Positions 11,832-23,285 of a stretch of 64,000 nt of DNA are shown in pieces. The stretch is from the NCBI GenBank assembly GCA_024803745.1, contig JANJXV010000043.1, positions 8,488,018 through 8,552,017 on the forward strand, read 5' to 3'. The notes below the pieces were generated by a model, which saw nothing but the letters and a program-made list of their open reading frames with translations, was not told where the DNA came from and did no database searches. The position numbers and the translations under genes are program-made. The DNA is from Megascapheus bottae (lineage: Eukaryota > Chordata > Mammalia > Rodentia > Geomyidae). Position 1 is the first letter of the stretch; each line of letters starts with the position of its first letter.

Positions 11832-11873
11832 CTGAGGATAGATAGATAGATAGATAGACAGATAGATAGATTT
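11832..11873. repeat. (GATA)n microsatellite
   Basis: A short GATA/GACA repeat in the 3' flank of OR B, not seen at the matching position in units 1 and 4. Confidence 0.9.
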
Positions 11874-11895
11874 TTTATTTAGAAAAGACATACTA

Positions 11896-12087
11896 GGGGC
11901 CAGGAGATTGGCCTAGTGGTAGAGTGCTTGCCTAGCATGCACGAAGATCCGGGTTCGATTCCTTGGTACCACATGCATAGAAAAAAGCCAGAAATGGTGC
12001 TGAGGCTCAAGTGGTAGAACTCTAGCCTTGAGAAAGTCCAAGGACAGTGCTCAGGCCCTGAGCTCAAGCCCATGACTGGCAAAAAAA
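11896..12087 (+). repeat. Full-length SINE (ID-like plus right arm) with TSD
   Basis: A complete dimeric SINE: 'ggccaggagattggcctagt' head, box B-like 'gggttcgattcc', right arm 'caagtggtagaactctagcc', then 'catgactggc' and A8. It is flanked by agaaaagacatacta (11881-11895) and agaaaacatatacta (12088-12102). The empty site is seen in units 1, 4 and 5, so the insertion came after the duplication. Confidence 0.92.
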
Positions 12088-12359
12088 AGAAAACATATAC
12101 TAATTCAGATGTTCCCTGCAAAGCCCCTTTGGCTTTCCCTGTAGATGTATGTACATCTATATTTCAAACAAATTTGCTCGCTAACTTGAAAAGAACAACT
12201 ATTCTTTTCAGTGTGAATTTTCTTAATATTCCCATTTGGATTGGTGTTGTACAAATTTTCCTAGGCGTTTCTAATTGAACATAGAAAGCTCTGTTCACAA
12301 TCCAAACTTACACAGTGTCCCCTTAAGTTATCCTCTTCTAATTCTTCTCCTAAAAGACA

Positions 12360-12510
12360 AAATGAGTTCTTCTTCTTCCTCCAACTCCTCCTCCTCCTCC
12401 TCTTGTTCTGCTTCTGTTCGTGCTTGTGCTTCTACTTCTGCTTCTCCTTCTTATTCTGCTTCTACTTCTGCTTCTTCCACTTTCTCTTCATCTTCTCCTA
12501 CAGTCCTGGG
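12360..12510. repeat. Polypyrimidine TTC/CTG/CTC trinucleotide-rich tract
   Basis: Irregular TTC, CTC and CTG triplets. Equivalent but different-length tracts lie at 3556-3606, 33415-33485 and 46690-46800. Ser-rich reading frames here follow from the repeat. Confidence 0.85.
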
Positions 12511-13112
12511 ACTTGAATTCAGTGCCTCTTGCTGTCCTTGCTCATTTTTGGTCAGTTATTTCTCTGTTATTTGAGACACATCTACACAATCCCCAGTAGA
12601 GAAAGCTAATCATAGATGAGACTCAGACTATAGCCTGTGCTGGCTTTAAACCCCAGTCCTCAGATCTAAGCCTGGGTTGAGAGATGTCAGTCTCCACCAC
12701 TTAGCAAGACAAATAACTTCATTTTTTACTTAGCAGAAACAGAATAAACACATACAAGAATCCAAATAAAATCCCAACCCTTTCAGAAGAGCAGTTATAG
12801 CCTTACATGTGAGATTTTGTTTAAGTTTGAGGGCATTTCTTTTTTTTTTTTTACTAATTTCTCTTTCCACTCAGGTATGAACTTGTTTCCATGATAGCTA
12901 TACTAAGTGACATCCTCAGACAACAGTGTCCGAGCATGCCTGTTTCTTCTCAACCTCACCAGAATTGGTGTTGTAGATTTCCTTCAGCATTGACATAATA
13001 CAGAATCACACTCTTTTCTTGATTTGCATGTCCTATGTAGTTAAGAGGTTGAATATTTCTTCGTGGATTTCTTTATGGCCATTTTTACCTCTCTTAAAGA
13101 TTGCTTGGCAGG

Positions 13113-13345
13113 GAGCAGTGGCTTACACATGTAATCGTAGCTATTCAGAAGGCTGAGATTTGAGAATCACAGTTCGAAACTAGCCCAGACACTAAAGTCT
13201 GTGACAGTCTTATTTCCAGTTAACCCCAACAAAACCAGAAGTGGTGCTGTGACTCAAGAGGTAGGGCAGTAGGCTTGAGCTGAAGAGCTCAAGAATAGCA
13301 ACTGGGCCCAGAGATCAATCGCCATCACCAAACAAAAAAATTAAT
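13113..13345 (+). repeat. SINE, duplicon-shared copy in unit 2
   Basis: Same insertion as 5050-5258, with head 'gcttacacatgtaatcgtag' and end 'cagagatcaatcgccatcac'. Here it keeps the middle part missing from unit 1. Confidence 0.8.
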
Positions 13346-13924
13346 GAGTAAATAAATAAATAAACATTATCTCATCAATCTTTTTCGTCATTGTAAAGTC
13401 AACTTAATTATGGACCTTTAATATTTGCTGTTGAGAGGTCTTTCTTCATCTTCTGTGCCTGGGTGATGTTGTAAGTCAACATCCCACACAATTCTTTCAT
13501 TCTAAGAAGCGGTTCCAGTGTTCTGAATAAAGTTTTGATTTGCTGCAATCTCTTTTCTCAATTTATCATCCTATTTAATAAAATATTACAGAACTTTCCA
13601 GAAAGGACTAGTCTATGCTACTTCTTCAATTATGTCCTCTAGGATTTCCTCTCTCATTTGAGCTTCAGGTGTTCCAGGCTGAGATGTGAGGATGGCTATT
13701 CAGAACCAGGTTGGGCAGGAAAGTCTGTGACACTCTAATCTCTACCCATAAAACTGTGGAAGTAAGCTGGGCCTGCATTCACCCTGCCACTCACCACTGT
13801 GTCCCAGCCAGAGCAATCCATCAAGAAAGAGAAAAAGGTGCGAACAAATTGGAAAATCAAATCCCAGAATGTGGCTGTGTATACAGGATGTGACCTCCAC
13901 TAAAGTAACTCCAAAAATCAGTTT

Positions 13925-14143
13925 TAGTGCCAGTGGCTCAAGCCTGAACCCCCAGCTACTCCACAGGCTGAGATCCGAGAGTGGACACTCACTGTCATCC
14001 TGGGCAGGAAAACCTCCAGGACCTTATTTCCACTTAAATAAGAATAAGACAGAAATGGAATGGTGGCACAAGTGGTAGAGCACCAACCTTCAGTACAAAA
14101 GGTTAGGGAGAATGCCCAGGCCCTGAAATCCTGGTGCAGAACC

Positions 14144-14194
<51 letters not shown>

Positions 14195-14309
14195 ACGCAC
14201 ACACACACGCACACGCACGCACACACGCACGCACGCACACTCCATCTTTCAATAGGATCTGGAGGGGATCATATGTTCCTGTGTTTATTTAGGGGATTTC
14301 ATTTCTTTT

Positions 14310-14363
<54 letters not shown>

Positions 14364-14398
14364 GCTCTTGCAGCTTGAACTCAGAGCCTGGGCATTAT
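13925..14398 (+). repeat. SINE with (CA)n, then (TG)n and reverse SINE start
   Basis: Plus-strand SINE at 13925-14140, (CA)n with CG variants at 14145-14240, (TG)n at 14313-14361 and the beginning of a minus-strand SINE. This is the same arrangement as 6215-6890 in unit 1. Confidence 0.85.
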
Positions 14399-14410
14399 CC
14401 AAGACCGGTT

Positions 14411-14927
14411 GTTTTTTTTATTTTTATTTTAATTAATAAAAGGCTTACATGATATTTGCCAGATAGAAGGTGCATTAATTCACATATATTGATACCCTTT
14501 CACATGCCTTGGTCCCCATTACCCACCTCTCCACCCCCCCTCCCCTCTTGGTTTTCTCCCCTTCCCTATACAATTTCAAATAACCAAATACAAACAAATC
14601 CAATATATCAGATAGCAAAGTGAGATACTGTAACAATATGAGATATCCAAGGGACAGCAAAAGAGATGAGAGATAACATAGTACATTAAGGACAACAAAT
14701 GACATCGCCCCATTTGTTAGGAAATGGAAAGTCTTAGAAAAAAAATCATATTAAGTGAAGTATGCCAGACTCAAAGAAAATTAGGCTCAATGGTTCCCCT
14801 CATTTGTCATAATCAGTAGAAACCATGGGCTTTACTAGCAGAGATCTGCAATAGAGCAAAACCTTGATACACAAGGCCATATAGTATGAAGCTAATTGAA
14901 AGGACCTCCAGGATATTGAAACAAAAG
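14411..14927 (-). mobile_element. L1 tail with 5' inversion (twin priming), TSD present
   Basis: 14411-14699 reads on the minus strand as the L1 3' UTR from the A-rich end up to 'gttgtcctt'. 14700-14927 reads on the plus strand and carries the stretch that lies just upstream in L1, from 'gacatcgccccatttgttag' to 'gaaacaaaagc'. The two parts are thus head-to-head pieces of one L1 3' end. The flanks ccaagaccggtt (14399-14410) and ccaagactggtt (14928-14939) are a target-site duplication inside the older SINE. This is the structure expected from twin-primed reverse transcription. Confidence 0.9.
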
Positions 14928-14939
14928 CCAAGACTGGTT

Positions 14940-15365
14940 TTGCTCAAGGATTCTGCTCTTCTGCTTGAGCCACAGCTCCATTCTGCCTTTTTAGTGGTTC
15001 ACTGAAGAGAAGACTCTACAGACTTTTCTGCCCCACTGGCTTCTAACTCTAAATCCTCACATCTCAGCCTCCTAAGTAATTAGGATTACAGGCCTGAGCC
15101 AGCAGCATCTAACTGAGATTGTTTTCTTTTCCCTTTTTCTCCTTATTTTTTTGTGGGTCTTTGCATTTGAACTCTGAGCCTGGGTGCTGTCCCTGAGCTC
15201 TTGAGCTCAAGACTATTGCCCTACTCCTTGAGCCACAGACCCACTTCTGGGTTTCTGGTGGTTAATTGGAGTCACACGGTGTTTAGTCCCTGAGCTGGTT
15301 TTGAACCGAGATCCTCAGATCTCAGCTTCCTGAGTAGCTCGGATGACAGGAGTGAGACACCATAT
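14940..15365 (-). repeat. Two minus-strand SINEs (remainder)
   Basis: Continuation of the minus-strand SINE split by the L1 (to about 15115), then a second minus-strand SINE (about 15150-15365). Equivalent to 6700-7158 in unit 1. Confidence 0.8.
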
Positions 15366-16127
15366 CTGGCAGTGTTTTCTAAGCTTGACTTCATAGAAAT
15401 CCAGCAATTGGGCCGAGGGGAGCAGTAACAGAAGGTAAGGAAGTTGGGGCTGATATGAGAGAAATGAAGATCAGAAAATTCAAATGTCCAGTTAACCAGA
15501 GAGGATACATTCATTAAATAATAATAATTAAATGATCATGCATTTATTTAATCCACTGAACAGGGCACTGAGCTATTCTTGTGATATTCTGAGTGGATAC
15601 TAAGAGTAACATATATGAGGTAATAAATATAATTTTATAGGGTGCTGGGTGTCTCAGTGTGCTGCTGACCAAACAAAACATGGGATTTTTATCTATAACT
15701 TCAAAGTATAAGTCACTATTAAATAATGAATGAAAATCAAGAAATTGTTTTTCCCTAAAAGACCAAACATTCTTCAAGACAGATGCCAAATCGACGATTT
15801 TAGTTCCTATAGCCATTAATAGTTCCTTTGAGAATTCATTGTTATCTTTTTTACAAAAACAAAAGGAAAAAAAAACAAAAGAAACTGTGTTCCCCTTGGA
15901 ATAAATTAATTCCTCTCACACTGTAACTGCCTACAATAATGCAAGAAATTAACCTAAATCTGTTTATCCATGAAGTCACCTTCACTTAAACTCATGGGAA
16001 CAAAATGGTTTGGAGACAGGAAAGACATTTCATTTCATAAAGACAATTATTTCATGAAAGGCAATTCATTTCATGAGGACATCTTAGTACATTCATCGAT
16101 TGAGTTGCAAGAAACTGCACAAGCTTC
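15366..16127. other. Intergenic end of unit 2, no gene seen
   Basis: AT-rich, matching 7161-7958. No coding, RNA or mobile feature recognised. Confidence 0.7.
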
Positions 16128-16607
16128 TGACTCCCTTCTCTGAATTCAGTCTCGGTCAAAACCCCAGCCAACAAACTTCTAAGGAGGAGTTGGGGAGATA
16201 AGAAATCTTCAGTGATAACCAAAACAGAGAGCCATGTAAAGACAGGGGAAATGTAAATTTATGAAGAACAAGACAAAAAGAAGATGGGGTGAGTAGCAGG
16301 CAATCCTCTGGAATAGTGAGGATGGGAAGGGCCAGAAGGGAGCTCACATCTGCAGGTGAGGTCCCAGAACTCTAAGGCACTTGGAGTTCAGGCTTTGTGA
16401 ACTCTGATTTCCTTTCTTTCTCTCATTTTCTGCAACCTAGAGCTCCTTCTTCAAGAAGTTCCTTTCTGGAAGGTTTCTCACTTTTCTTCACTCTTTCCCA
16501 ATAATCAGCGTTATCTGTCAGCTTTGCTACATCTCATTATATATTTATTAATCACCCGCTAAAGCTCCACTGTGCACCAGGTATTGTCTTTTGGGTTCCA
16601 GGCCAGG

Positions 16608-16611
<4 letters not shown>

Positions 16612-16662
<51 letters not shown>

Positions 16663-16676
16663 ATGTCTGTCTGTGT

Positions 16677-16732
<56 letters not shown>
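16612..16732. repeat. (TG)n microsatellite
   Basis: Long TG tract with an internal ccatgtctgtctg interruption. Same position as 489-600 in unit 1. Confidence 0.95.
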
Positions 16733-16736
<4 letters not shown>

Positions 16737-17828
16737 CTAGGCCTGGGCTGAATTCTATCCCTGGCACTGTTCTTCAGCTCCTTTTACTCATGGCCAACAC
16801 TCTACTACTTGAACAGCAGCTCCACTTCCAGCTTTTTCTGTCATTATTTGGAAATAAGGGTCTCAAGGACTTTCCTGCCCAGACTGGCTTTGAACACCAT
16901 TTGTCAGATCTCAGACTCCTGAATAACAATGATTACAGAGATGAAGCACCAATGCCATCTTTGGGCTTTTTTTTCTTATCCTCTCCAATATTTTGCTGGC
17001 ATATTTGACTGAAAATGAATGGTTGGTTTCTCATTTGTGTCCCTAACAAAATCTAGACAACAACGGAATTATGAATAAGGAAGTATTCTCCTTCGTGGGC
17101 GGCTATGAGTGTGTGTGTATGTGTCTGTCTGTGTGTCTGTCTGTCTGTGTGCCTGCATGTACATGTGGCAGTCGTGGGGCTTGAACTGTGGGTCTGGGTA
17201 CTGTCCCTGAGCTTCTGAGCCATACCAAGTGAACTATAGCTCATGTGTGGCTTTTGGTGATTAATCAAGAATGAGAATCTCATGGATTTCCCTGCCTGAG
17301 CTGGCTTCACCCCCTGATACTTCAATTGCAGCCTCCTAGTAGCTAGAATGCTGGCTGTGAGCCACTGGCTCCCAACTTCCCTCACTTAGTTTTGCACATG
17401 CACACTGACTTCAGTGTGCACAGAATGGATTTCTACGCATAGCAACTGGGAAAATAGGTTTTGCTGTGCTATTTCCATACAGGCATATATTGTATTTTGA
17501 TCACAATAAACCCCTCTGTAGGTCTTTCTCTGGTCCATAGTCCCAGCCCCTGATTTCAACAGGGTTTGGTGGATTTTATCTTCATCTTCACATATTCTGT
17601 ATTATTCAATACCACCATTCCTTCCCTGTCCATCAGGCTTGTCCCCATAAAAATTCCATTCAAGATAGATAGATAGATGCATAGATACATAGATAGATAC
17701 ATGGATAGAGCATTGAGCATATGAACAAAATTCATCCAGTTTATTATTGTATGATCCAATAATTTTGCTGATTTCCACATAATTTGTTCCTGCTGCAGGG
17801 CATGAAGTTGTGTGATGTATATTGTATA

Positions 17829-17830
<2 letters not shown>

Positions 17831-17886
<56 letters not shown>
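17831..17886. repeat. (TG)n microsatellite
   Basis: About 28 TG repeats next to the minus-strand SINE of unit 3. The matching place in unit 1 (1313-1333) has only a short version. Confidence 0.95.
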
Positions 17887-17888
<2 letters not shown>

Positions 17889-18170
17889 TCCTGGGATTTA
17901 AACTCAGTATCCCTGAGACTTGTTAGTCAAGGCTACCACTGAAGCCACAGCTCCAACACTTCCACCTTTTTGGTGCTTCAAACTAGAGATGAGAGTCACA
18001 CAGACTTTCATGCCTAGGCTGGCATTGAACCATGAACCTCAGATCTCAGCCTCCTTAGCAGCTAGCATGACAGGCATAAGCCAAAGGGCGTTTTCTTTAT
18101 GTATTGGGTGTTTGCGATATGATGTTGCTTTCTCCTCTGGCACTCTTCTTTACTTGCTCATATTTTAGAA

Positions 18171-18235
18171 GGAATTCTCTGTCAGGAGGCATCCACAGCC
18201 ATGTTGACCAGCCATGCTGTCTTCCATCCACACAG
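18171..18235 (+). other. Candidate noncoding 5' exon of the OR gene, unit 3
   Basis: Ends CCACACAG|GTAACAGATG, with donor GT at 18236-18237. Nearly identical to the blocks of units 1 and 2. The possible acceptor is the AG at about 18746, giving an intron of about 0.5 kb. Confidence 0.4.
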
Positions 18236-18761
18236 GTAACAGATGTGTCGTGTTGAGAACAGTTCAGTCCAGGAACGCTGCCTGGACTCCGGGAACTCCA
18301 TGTACTGAGATCTTCCCCACAAATGCTCCCATTTCAGAGATAAATGCTCGCTCCATGGCCTGCAGACAACGGTAGGGCGACTCCACGGTGATGGCCTCTC
18401 ATGTCTCTTCTCACGTGGTCCACATTCACCCAGCTCCACAAGAAGTAACACAATTATACCTGGGAGTTGAAAGCGCTTTCTGACTGGGGAGGTGAGGAGA
18501 AGACATGGGAAGATGAACGGACAGAGGAAGGGTGGGCAAATGCAATCCTAAAACTCAATGTACAAACGTGAAGCTAGAACTGGGTAAACTGAGGGATGGA
18601 AGGGGCTGGGATACATGAGTATGACGGGATGACACTGTACTCACAAGTCCTATGTTGAATTCAAAGCCTTGACTACAACTACTTACAAATAACTTCAAAT
18701 ACAACCATGTGAGCATTCACGGAACTTTTGCTTACTTGTCCCAAGGAGAACAGCCAGGACT

Positions 18762-19740
18762 ATGACAGCAAAAAACCTCACAGGGGAATCACCATTCCTC
18801 CTCCTGGGCCTCTCAGACGACCCTCAACTCCAGCCCCTGCTCTTTGGGCTCTTCCTGTCCATGTACCTGATCACTGTGCTCAGAAATCTGCTCATCATCC
18901 TGGCCGTCACCTCTGACCCCCACCTCCACACCCCCATGTACTTCTTCCTCTCCATCCTCTCCTTTGTAGACATCTGCTTCATCTCCACCACTATCCCCAA
19001 GATGCTGGTGAACATCCAGACCCAGAGGAAAGACATCTCCTACCCAGAGTGCCTCACTCAGATGTATTTCTTCATGATGTTTGGTGGAATGGATAATTTC
19101 CTATTGACCGTGATGGCTTATGACCGCTTTGTGGCCATCTGTCACCCACTGAACTACCCAGTGATCATGAACCCTGACCTGTGGCCTGCTGGTGCTGGCG
19201 TCTTGACTGGTCATGTTCTGTGTCACCATGCTCCATATCCTGCTCCTGGTTCGCCTGACCTTCCCCGTGGGTACCGAGATCCCCCATTTCTTCTGTGAAC
19301 TGGTTCAGCTTCTCGAGGTGGCCAGCTCCGATGCCCTGGTGAACACCATCTGTCTCTATGTAGTAACTGCCCTGGTTTGTGCATTTTCTGCCTCTGGGAT
19401 CCTGTTCTCTTACCGTCAGATTCTCTCCTCTTTAATGAAGCTGTCCAACACTGCTAGCAAGCACAAAGCCTTCTCCACCTGTGGCTCTCACCTCTACGTG
19501 GTTGCCTTGTTCTATGGCACAGGCTTTGGGGTGTACCTCAGTTCGGCTGTATCTCTTTCTCCCAGATACCGGACAGTGGCTTCGGTGATGTATTCAGTGG
19601 TCACCCCTATGCTGAACCCCTTCATCTACAGCCTGAGGAACCAGGATGTGATGGGGGCCCTGGGGAGACTCCTATGCAGAGCTGTGCCTTGTCCCAAATG
19701 GATTCCTGACCCCAAATTAAGTGGGCACTACAAACCATAA
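18762..19740 (+). pseudogene. Olfactory receptor pseudogene C (chimeric)
   Basis: Class II OR. ATG 18762 gives [20 protein letters not shown], and the first about 140 codons are almost the same as ORs A, B and D. At about 19178 two nucleotides are missing (NPDL where the others read NPHFCGLL). In the restored frame a TGA at 19204-19206 replaces the Trp of the TM4 SW motif. From there to about 19420 the protein differs strongly from its neighbours ([40 protein letters not shown]). The C-terminus after [14 protein letters not shown] is longer, ending in SGHYKP. The 3' half therefore looks like a related but separate family 7 receptor joined to the array-type 5' half. It is non-functional as read. 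Confidence 0.92.
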
Positions 19741-20448
19741 GGAACATGCAGTGAGTTCTCCTATCCTGGCCCTGAATATGTTTGCGTGTCTGTGTCTGTG
19801 TCTGTCTGTGCGTGTGTCTGTGTGGAAACTGAAGCTTGAACTCAGGGCACTTTTCTCTCTCATATAGCTATTTCACTGAAGGCTGGCACTCTGCCACTTG
19901 AGAAATATCTGCACTTGTGGATCTTGCTGGACAGCTGGACATAAGAAGCCCTCAGAATTGTTCGGCCATGATAACTTTGAACTGAGATCCTCAGATCTCA
20001 GTTTCTTGGGGAGCTAGGACTGCAGATGTGAACCACTGGCGTGTGACTGTCTAGGCTCTTTCACCGCTGTAAATGTCTTCTTTCATTGATTGTTTTAGTT
20101 CCCAAAGTACGTCTGACTCCACTTGGATATGTGTGTGTTTGTTACTCTCCGTTACTTCCTCCATCATTCCTTTGAAACTTTTCTTCCCTGTAGACTGATT
20201 TAAGGGTCAGCTTTGTTCAGATTTTCCTGGGACTTCTAATTTGACATCCAGAATAATTTTTTAACCAACAATACTGAGACAGTTTCCGAGAAAATCATCT
20301 TGTTGAATAATACAGTCCCGTCACTTAAAACAGTTAATATCTTGGATCTACACAAGTGTCAAAAGGAAAATCCTAACCAATCAAGACGGGTGCTTGTTTT
20401 ACATCTGTAACATTTTTTCATCTGGAAATCTTTCCTTGAACTAATTAT
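19741..20448 (-). repeat. Unique 3' flank of OR C with (TG)n and a minus-strand SINE
   Basis: Short TGTC-rich tract at 19787-19821, then a degraded minus-strand SINE (about 19825-20048) recognised by 'gatcctcagatctcag' and 'gtgaaccactggcg'. 20049-20448 shows no gene. Confidence 0.65.
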
Positions 20449-20955
20449 TCCTGGGGCTGGACCTCAGGGCTTGGGCACTGTCCTTGGGCTTTTTCCTCAA
20501 GGTTAGTGCTCTACTACTTGAGCCACAGTAAGACTCTTGGCCTTTCTATATGTGTGGTACTGAGGAATTGAATCTGGGTCTTCATGCATGCTAGGCAAGC
20601 ACTCTAAAACCAGGCAAAACTCCTGACCCCTGAACTAGTTATTCTTACAAAGCCAATTTCTCAATGGAGGAGACAATTTAGAATGTACAATAACCAGACA
20701 CCTGACACTGCACCCAGAGGGAAAACCCTGGCTCTCCTGCCTTTTCTTTTCTTTTTCTTTCTTTTTCTTTCCTTTTTTCCCCCCAGTCTTGGGCTTGAAC
20801 TCAGGGTCTGCACACTCTCCCTGAGCTTCTTTTGTTCAAGGATAGCAAGGTACCACTTTCAACTTTTTCTGTTTATATGGTAGTGAGGAATCAAACTCAG
20901 GGCTTCAAGCATGCTAGGCAAGCATTCTACCACGAAGCCACATTCGCAGCCTACC
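20449..20955 (-). repeat. Two minus-strand ID-type SINEs
   Basis: One covers about 20449-20635 and the other about 20735-20955 after a C/T-rich tail. Both show the reverse ID-like head 'catgctaggcaagca' and the right arm 'ctctac..acttgagccacag' in part. Confidence 0.8.
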
Positions 20956-21154
20956 TTTTGCACGAACACATGGTTGGATTTTCAAGAATATAATAACAGT
21001 CTAGCTTGGAAATTTTTTTTCACTTGTATATGAACATCTAGAGACACTATAGCATGGTGCTTCCTTTCTGATGGAATTCTATTTATTTATGTAATATAGC
21101 AATTTACATATAAACATAAATTTACATATATAATTTCATACATAAATATACTAT

Positions 21155-21350
21155 ATTTTCTTTTCTTTTTTCTTTTTTTGCCAGTTCTGGAGCTGGAACT
21201 CAGGGCCTAAGCACTGTTCCTGGGCTTTCACCAAAAAATAGTGTTCTAGAACTTCCATCTTTTTCTGGTTAATTAGAGATAAGAGATAAATTATATATGT
21301 GTATACATATATACATATACATAGGATTACAGGCATGAGTCACCAAACCC
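21155..21350 (-). repeat. Minus-strand SINE, degraded
   Basis: T-rich tail, 'gccagttctggagctggaac', and the end 'ggattacaggcatgagtcac'. The middle is replaced by AT-rich simple sequence. Confidence 0.7.
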
Positions 21351-21370
21351 AGCTTAAGAAATCTACTTTT

Positions 21371-21565
21371 GGCCGGTAGTTTGGCCTAGTGGTTAAAGTG
21401 CTTGCCTAGCATGCATGGAGACCCGGGTTCGATTCCTCGGAAACACATACATAGAAAAAAGCTGGAAGTGGTGCTGAGGCTCAAGTGGTAGTGCTCTAGC
21501 CTTGAGAAAGAGTCCAAGGACAGTGCTCAGGCCCTGAGCTCAAGCCCAGGACTGGCAAAAAAAAA
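21371..21565 (+). repeat. Full-length SINE (ID-like plus right arm) with TSD
   Basis: Complete dimeric element with 'tttggcctagtggtt' head, 'gggttcgattcctcgg' box B-like motif and A-rich end. It is bounded by aagaaatctactttt (21356-21370) and aagaaatccactttt (21566-21580). Confidence 0.93.
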
Positions 21566-21599
21566 AAGAAATCCACTTTTGCTTCCATGGCTTTAATAG

Positions 21600-22290
21600 A
21601 AGCCAGGCGTCAGTGGCTTACCCCTGTCATTGTAGCTACTCAGGAGGCTGAAATCTGAGGATCGAGGTTCAAAGCCAGTCCAAGCACAAAATTTAGTGAG
21701 GCTCTTCTCTCCATGAACCACTAGAAAACTGGAAGTGGTGCTGTGGTTCAAGTGGTAGAGTGCTAGTCTTGAGAAAGCCCAAGGACAGTGCCCAGGCCCT
21801 GAGTTCAAGCCCCAGGACTGGCAAAAAAATGAGTGACAGGATGTACAAGTCCTGTGGAAGAAGGCATAGTGGGAGCAGAGGGAAGATGGACAGGGAGGGA
21901 GAAAGGGATGCAGACTGCCAAGATACTTTGCATGCATACATGGAGAGAGCAACAGGGTAAATCTAATCAGAGTATATTATAAGCAAATAATAGGTGAAAG
22001 AAACCTACTGACTTTCAAAAAGACAAGAAGAAAACCCTTCCATGGAATTGGTGGCTCATTCCTCTAATCCTAGGCTGATGGGACTTGAGGCTCAAGGTTC
22101 AACACCAGCTGAAGCAGGAGAGTCCATAAGACTCTTATCCTCAATTAACTCTCTGTAAAGGTGGAAGTAGAGCTATGGCTCAAGTGGCAGTAGTGGTAGA
22201 GGACTAGCATTGAGGGAAGAAAAAAGCTCAAGGACAGTCAAGGGCAGCACCCAAGCCCTGAGTTCAAGCCCCAGGACTGGAATGATAAAC
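21600..22290 (+). repeat. Two plus-strand SINEs with B1-like heads
   Basis: Copies at about 21600-21828 and 22045-22282. Heads are B1-like (gtagctactcaggaggctga), and the right arms are the same as in the ID-type SINE (ggaagtggtgctgtggttca; gagttcaagccccaggactg). Confidence 0.85.
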
Positions 22291-23058
22291 ATAAAGACAG
22301 TGAGACCAAAGAAGAAAAATCTTAGGAAAGGAACACAAAGGTGCAATGCCTCTTTGTATCTCATCATATGGACTAATATTTATTGAAATCAAGTCCAGAT
22401 AATAGAAATAAGAGGTTTTCTTCTTCATTACTGTTTTTGTTTTCTTTTTGTTTGTTTATGTATCTTTGGGAGGTTAAGAGAGGCACAAAAATGGAGGAGC
22501 AAAGGGTGAATAAACACAGCAGTGGCACTTATTATACACTAGATAAAAATGAACTATATAATTTCTGGGTGGGGGTGGGGTGGAAAAACTGGGAAAGTGA
22601 GGGAAGGGCTGACCTTGTCCAAAAAGAAATGTGCTCTTTCTCTGCATTATGAAACTGTAACCCCTCTTTTATGATAGCAATAAAAATAAAAGAAAGAAAA
22701 AACTTTAATGTAAGTTCTGTGTTGAGCCATGGGTAAAATAAACAAAATCATAGCTCATAACTGTGTGCTCTCAAATGGTTGCTTGCTCTTATACACATTT
22801 TTAATTACTTAATAAAGCTATCATGTCAGACTGGTTTGTGATTCCTGTGCTAACAACGTTTAATTGTGTTCAAAATTGAACTAACAATCTTCCTAAAACT
22901 TACTTCTTTTTGTTTTATTTTACTTTTTGAGAAATTCAGTTCTTTCCTGATAAAAACGGATCATTTATTTTGGAGAGAATTTACTGAAAGTTTAAGGAAA
23001 AATGTCAATTCTGTAATGGGTGAAGTATTGACACTCAAGAAATAAATAAATCTCCCAA
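22291..23058. other. AT-rich intergenic stretch, no gene seen
   Basis: No coding or RNA gene recognised. Around 22450-22690 the sequence has the look of an old LINE tail (GGGTGGGGGTGGGG, then an A-rich 'caataaaaataaaag'), but I cannot assign it. Confidence 0.5.
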
Positions 23059-23285
23059 TTTTTTTGTCAGTTGTGGGGCTTGACCTCTGGGCCTGGGTGC
23101 TATCCTTGAGCTCTTCAGCTCAAGGCTACCACCCTAACTCTTGAGCCACAGCACCACTTCTGGTTTTTCTGGTGGTTAATTGGAGATAAGAGTCTCACAG
23201 ACTTCAGTGCCCAGGCTGGCTTTGAATCACGATCCTCAGATTTCAGCCTACTGAGTACCTGGGATTATAGGAGTGAGCCACCGGT
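23059..23285 (-). repeat. Minus-strand SINE (B1-like head)
   Basis: Full dimeric SINE in reverse: T-rich tail, 'gagccacagcaccacttctg', 'attggagataagagtctcac' and the reverse B1-like head ending 'gtgagccaccggtgtg'. Confidence 0.88.

Larger units (their letters stand above)
7959..16127. repeat. Segmental duplication unit 2
   Basis: Second tandem copy, with OR pseudogene B at 10800-11746. Unit-specific insertions are L1 tail 8951-9493, SINE 11896-12087 and the inverted L1 at 14411-14927. Each has target-site duplications or is missing at the matching place in other units. Confidence 0.85.
16128..19740. repeat. Segmental duplication unit 3 (truncated)
   Basis: Follows units 1 and 2 from the leader through the OR start. 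Similarity then changes inside OR C, and the 3' flank after 19740 does not match the other units. The duplication therefore ends within or just after the OR exon. Confidence 0.8.
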
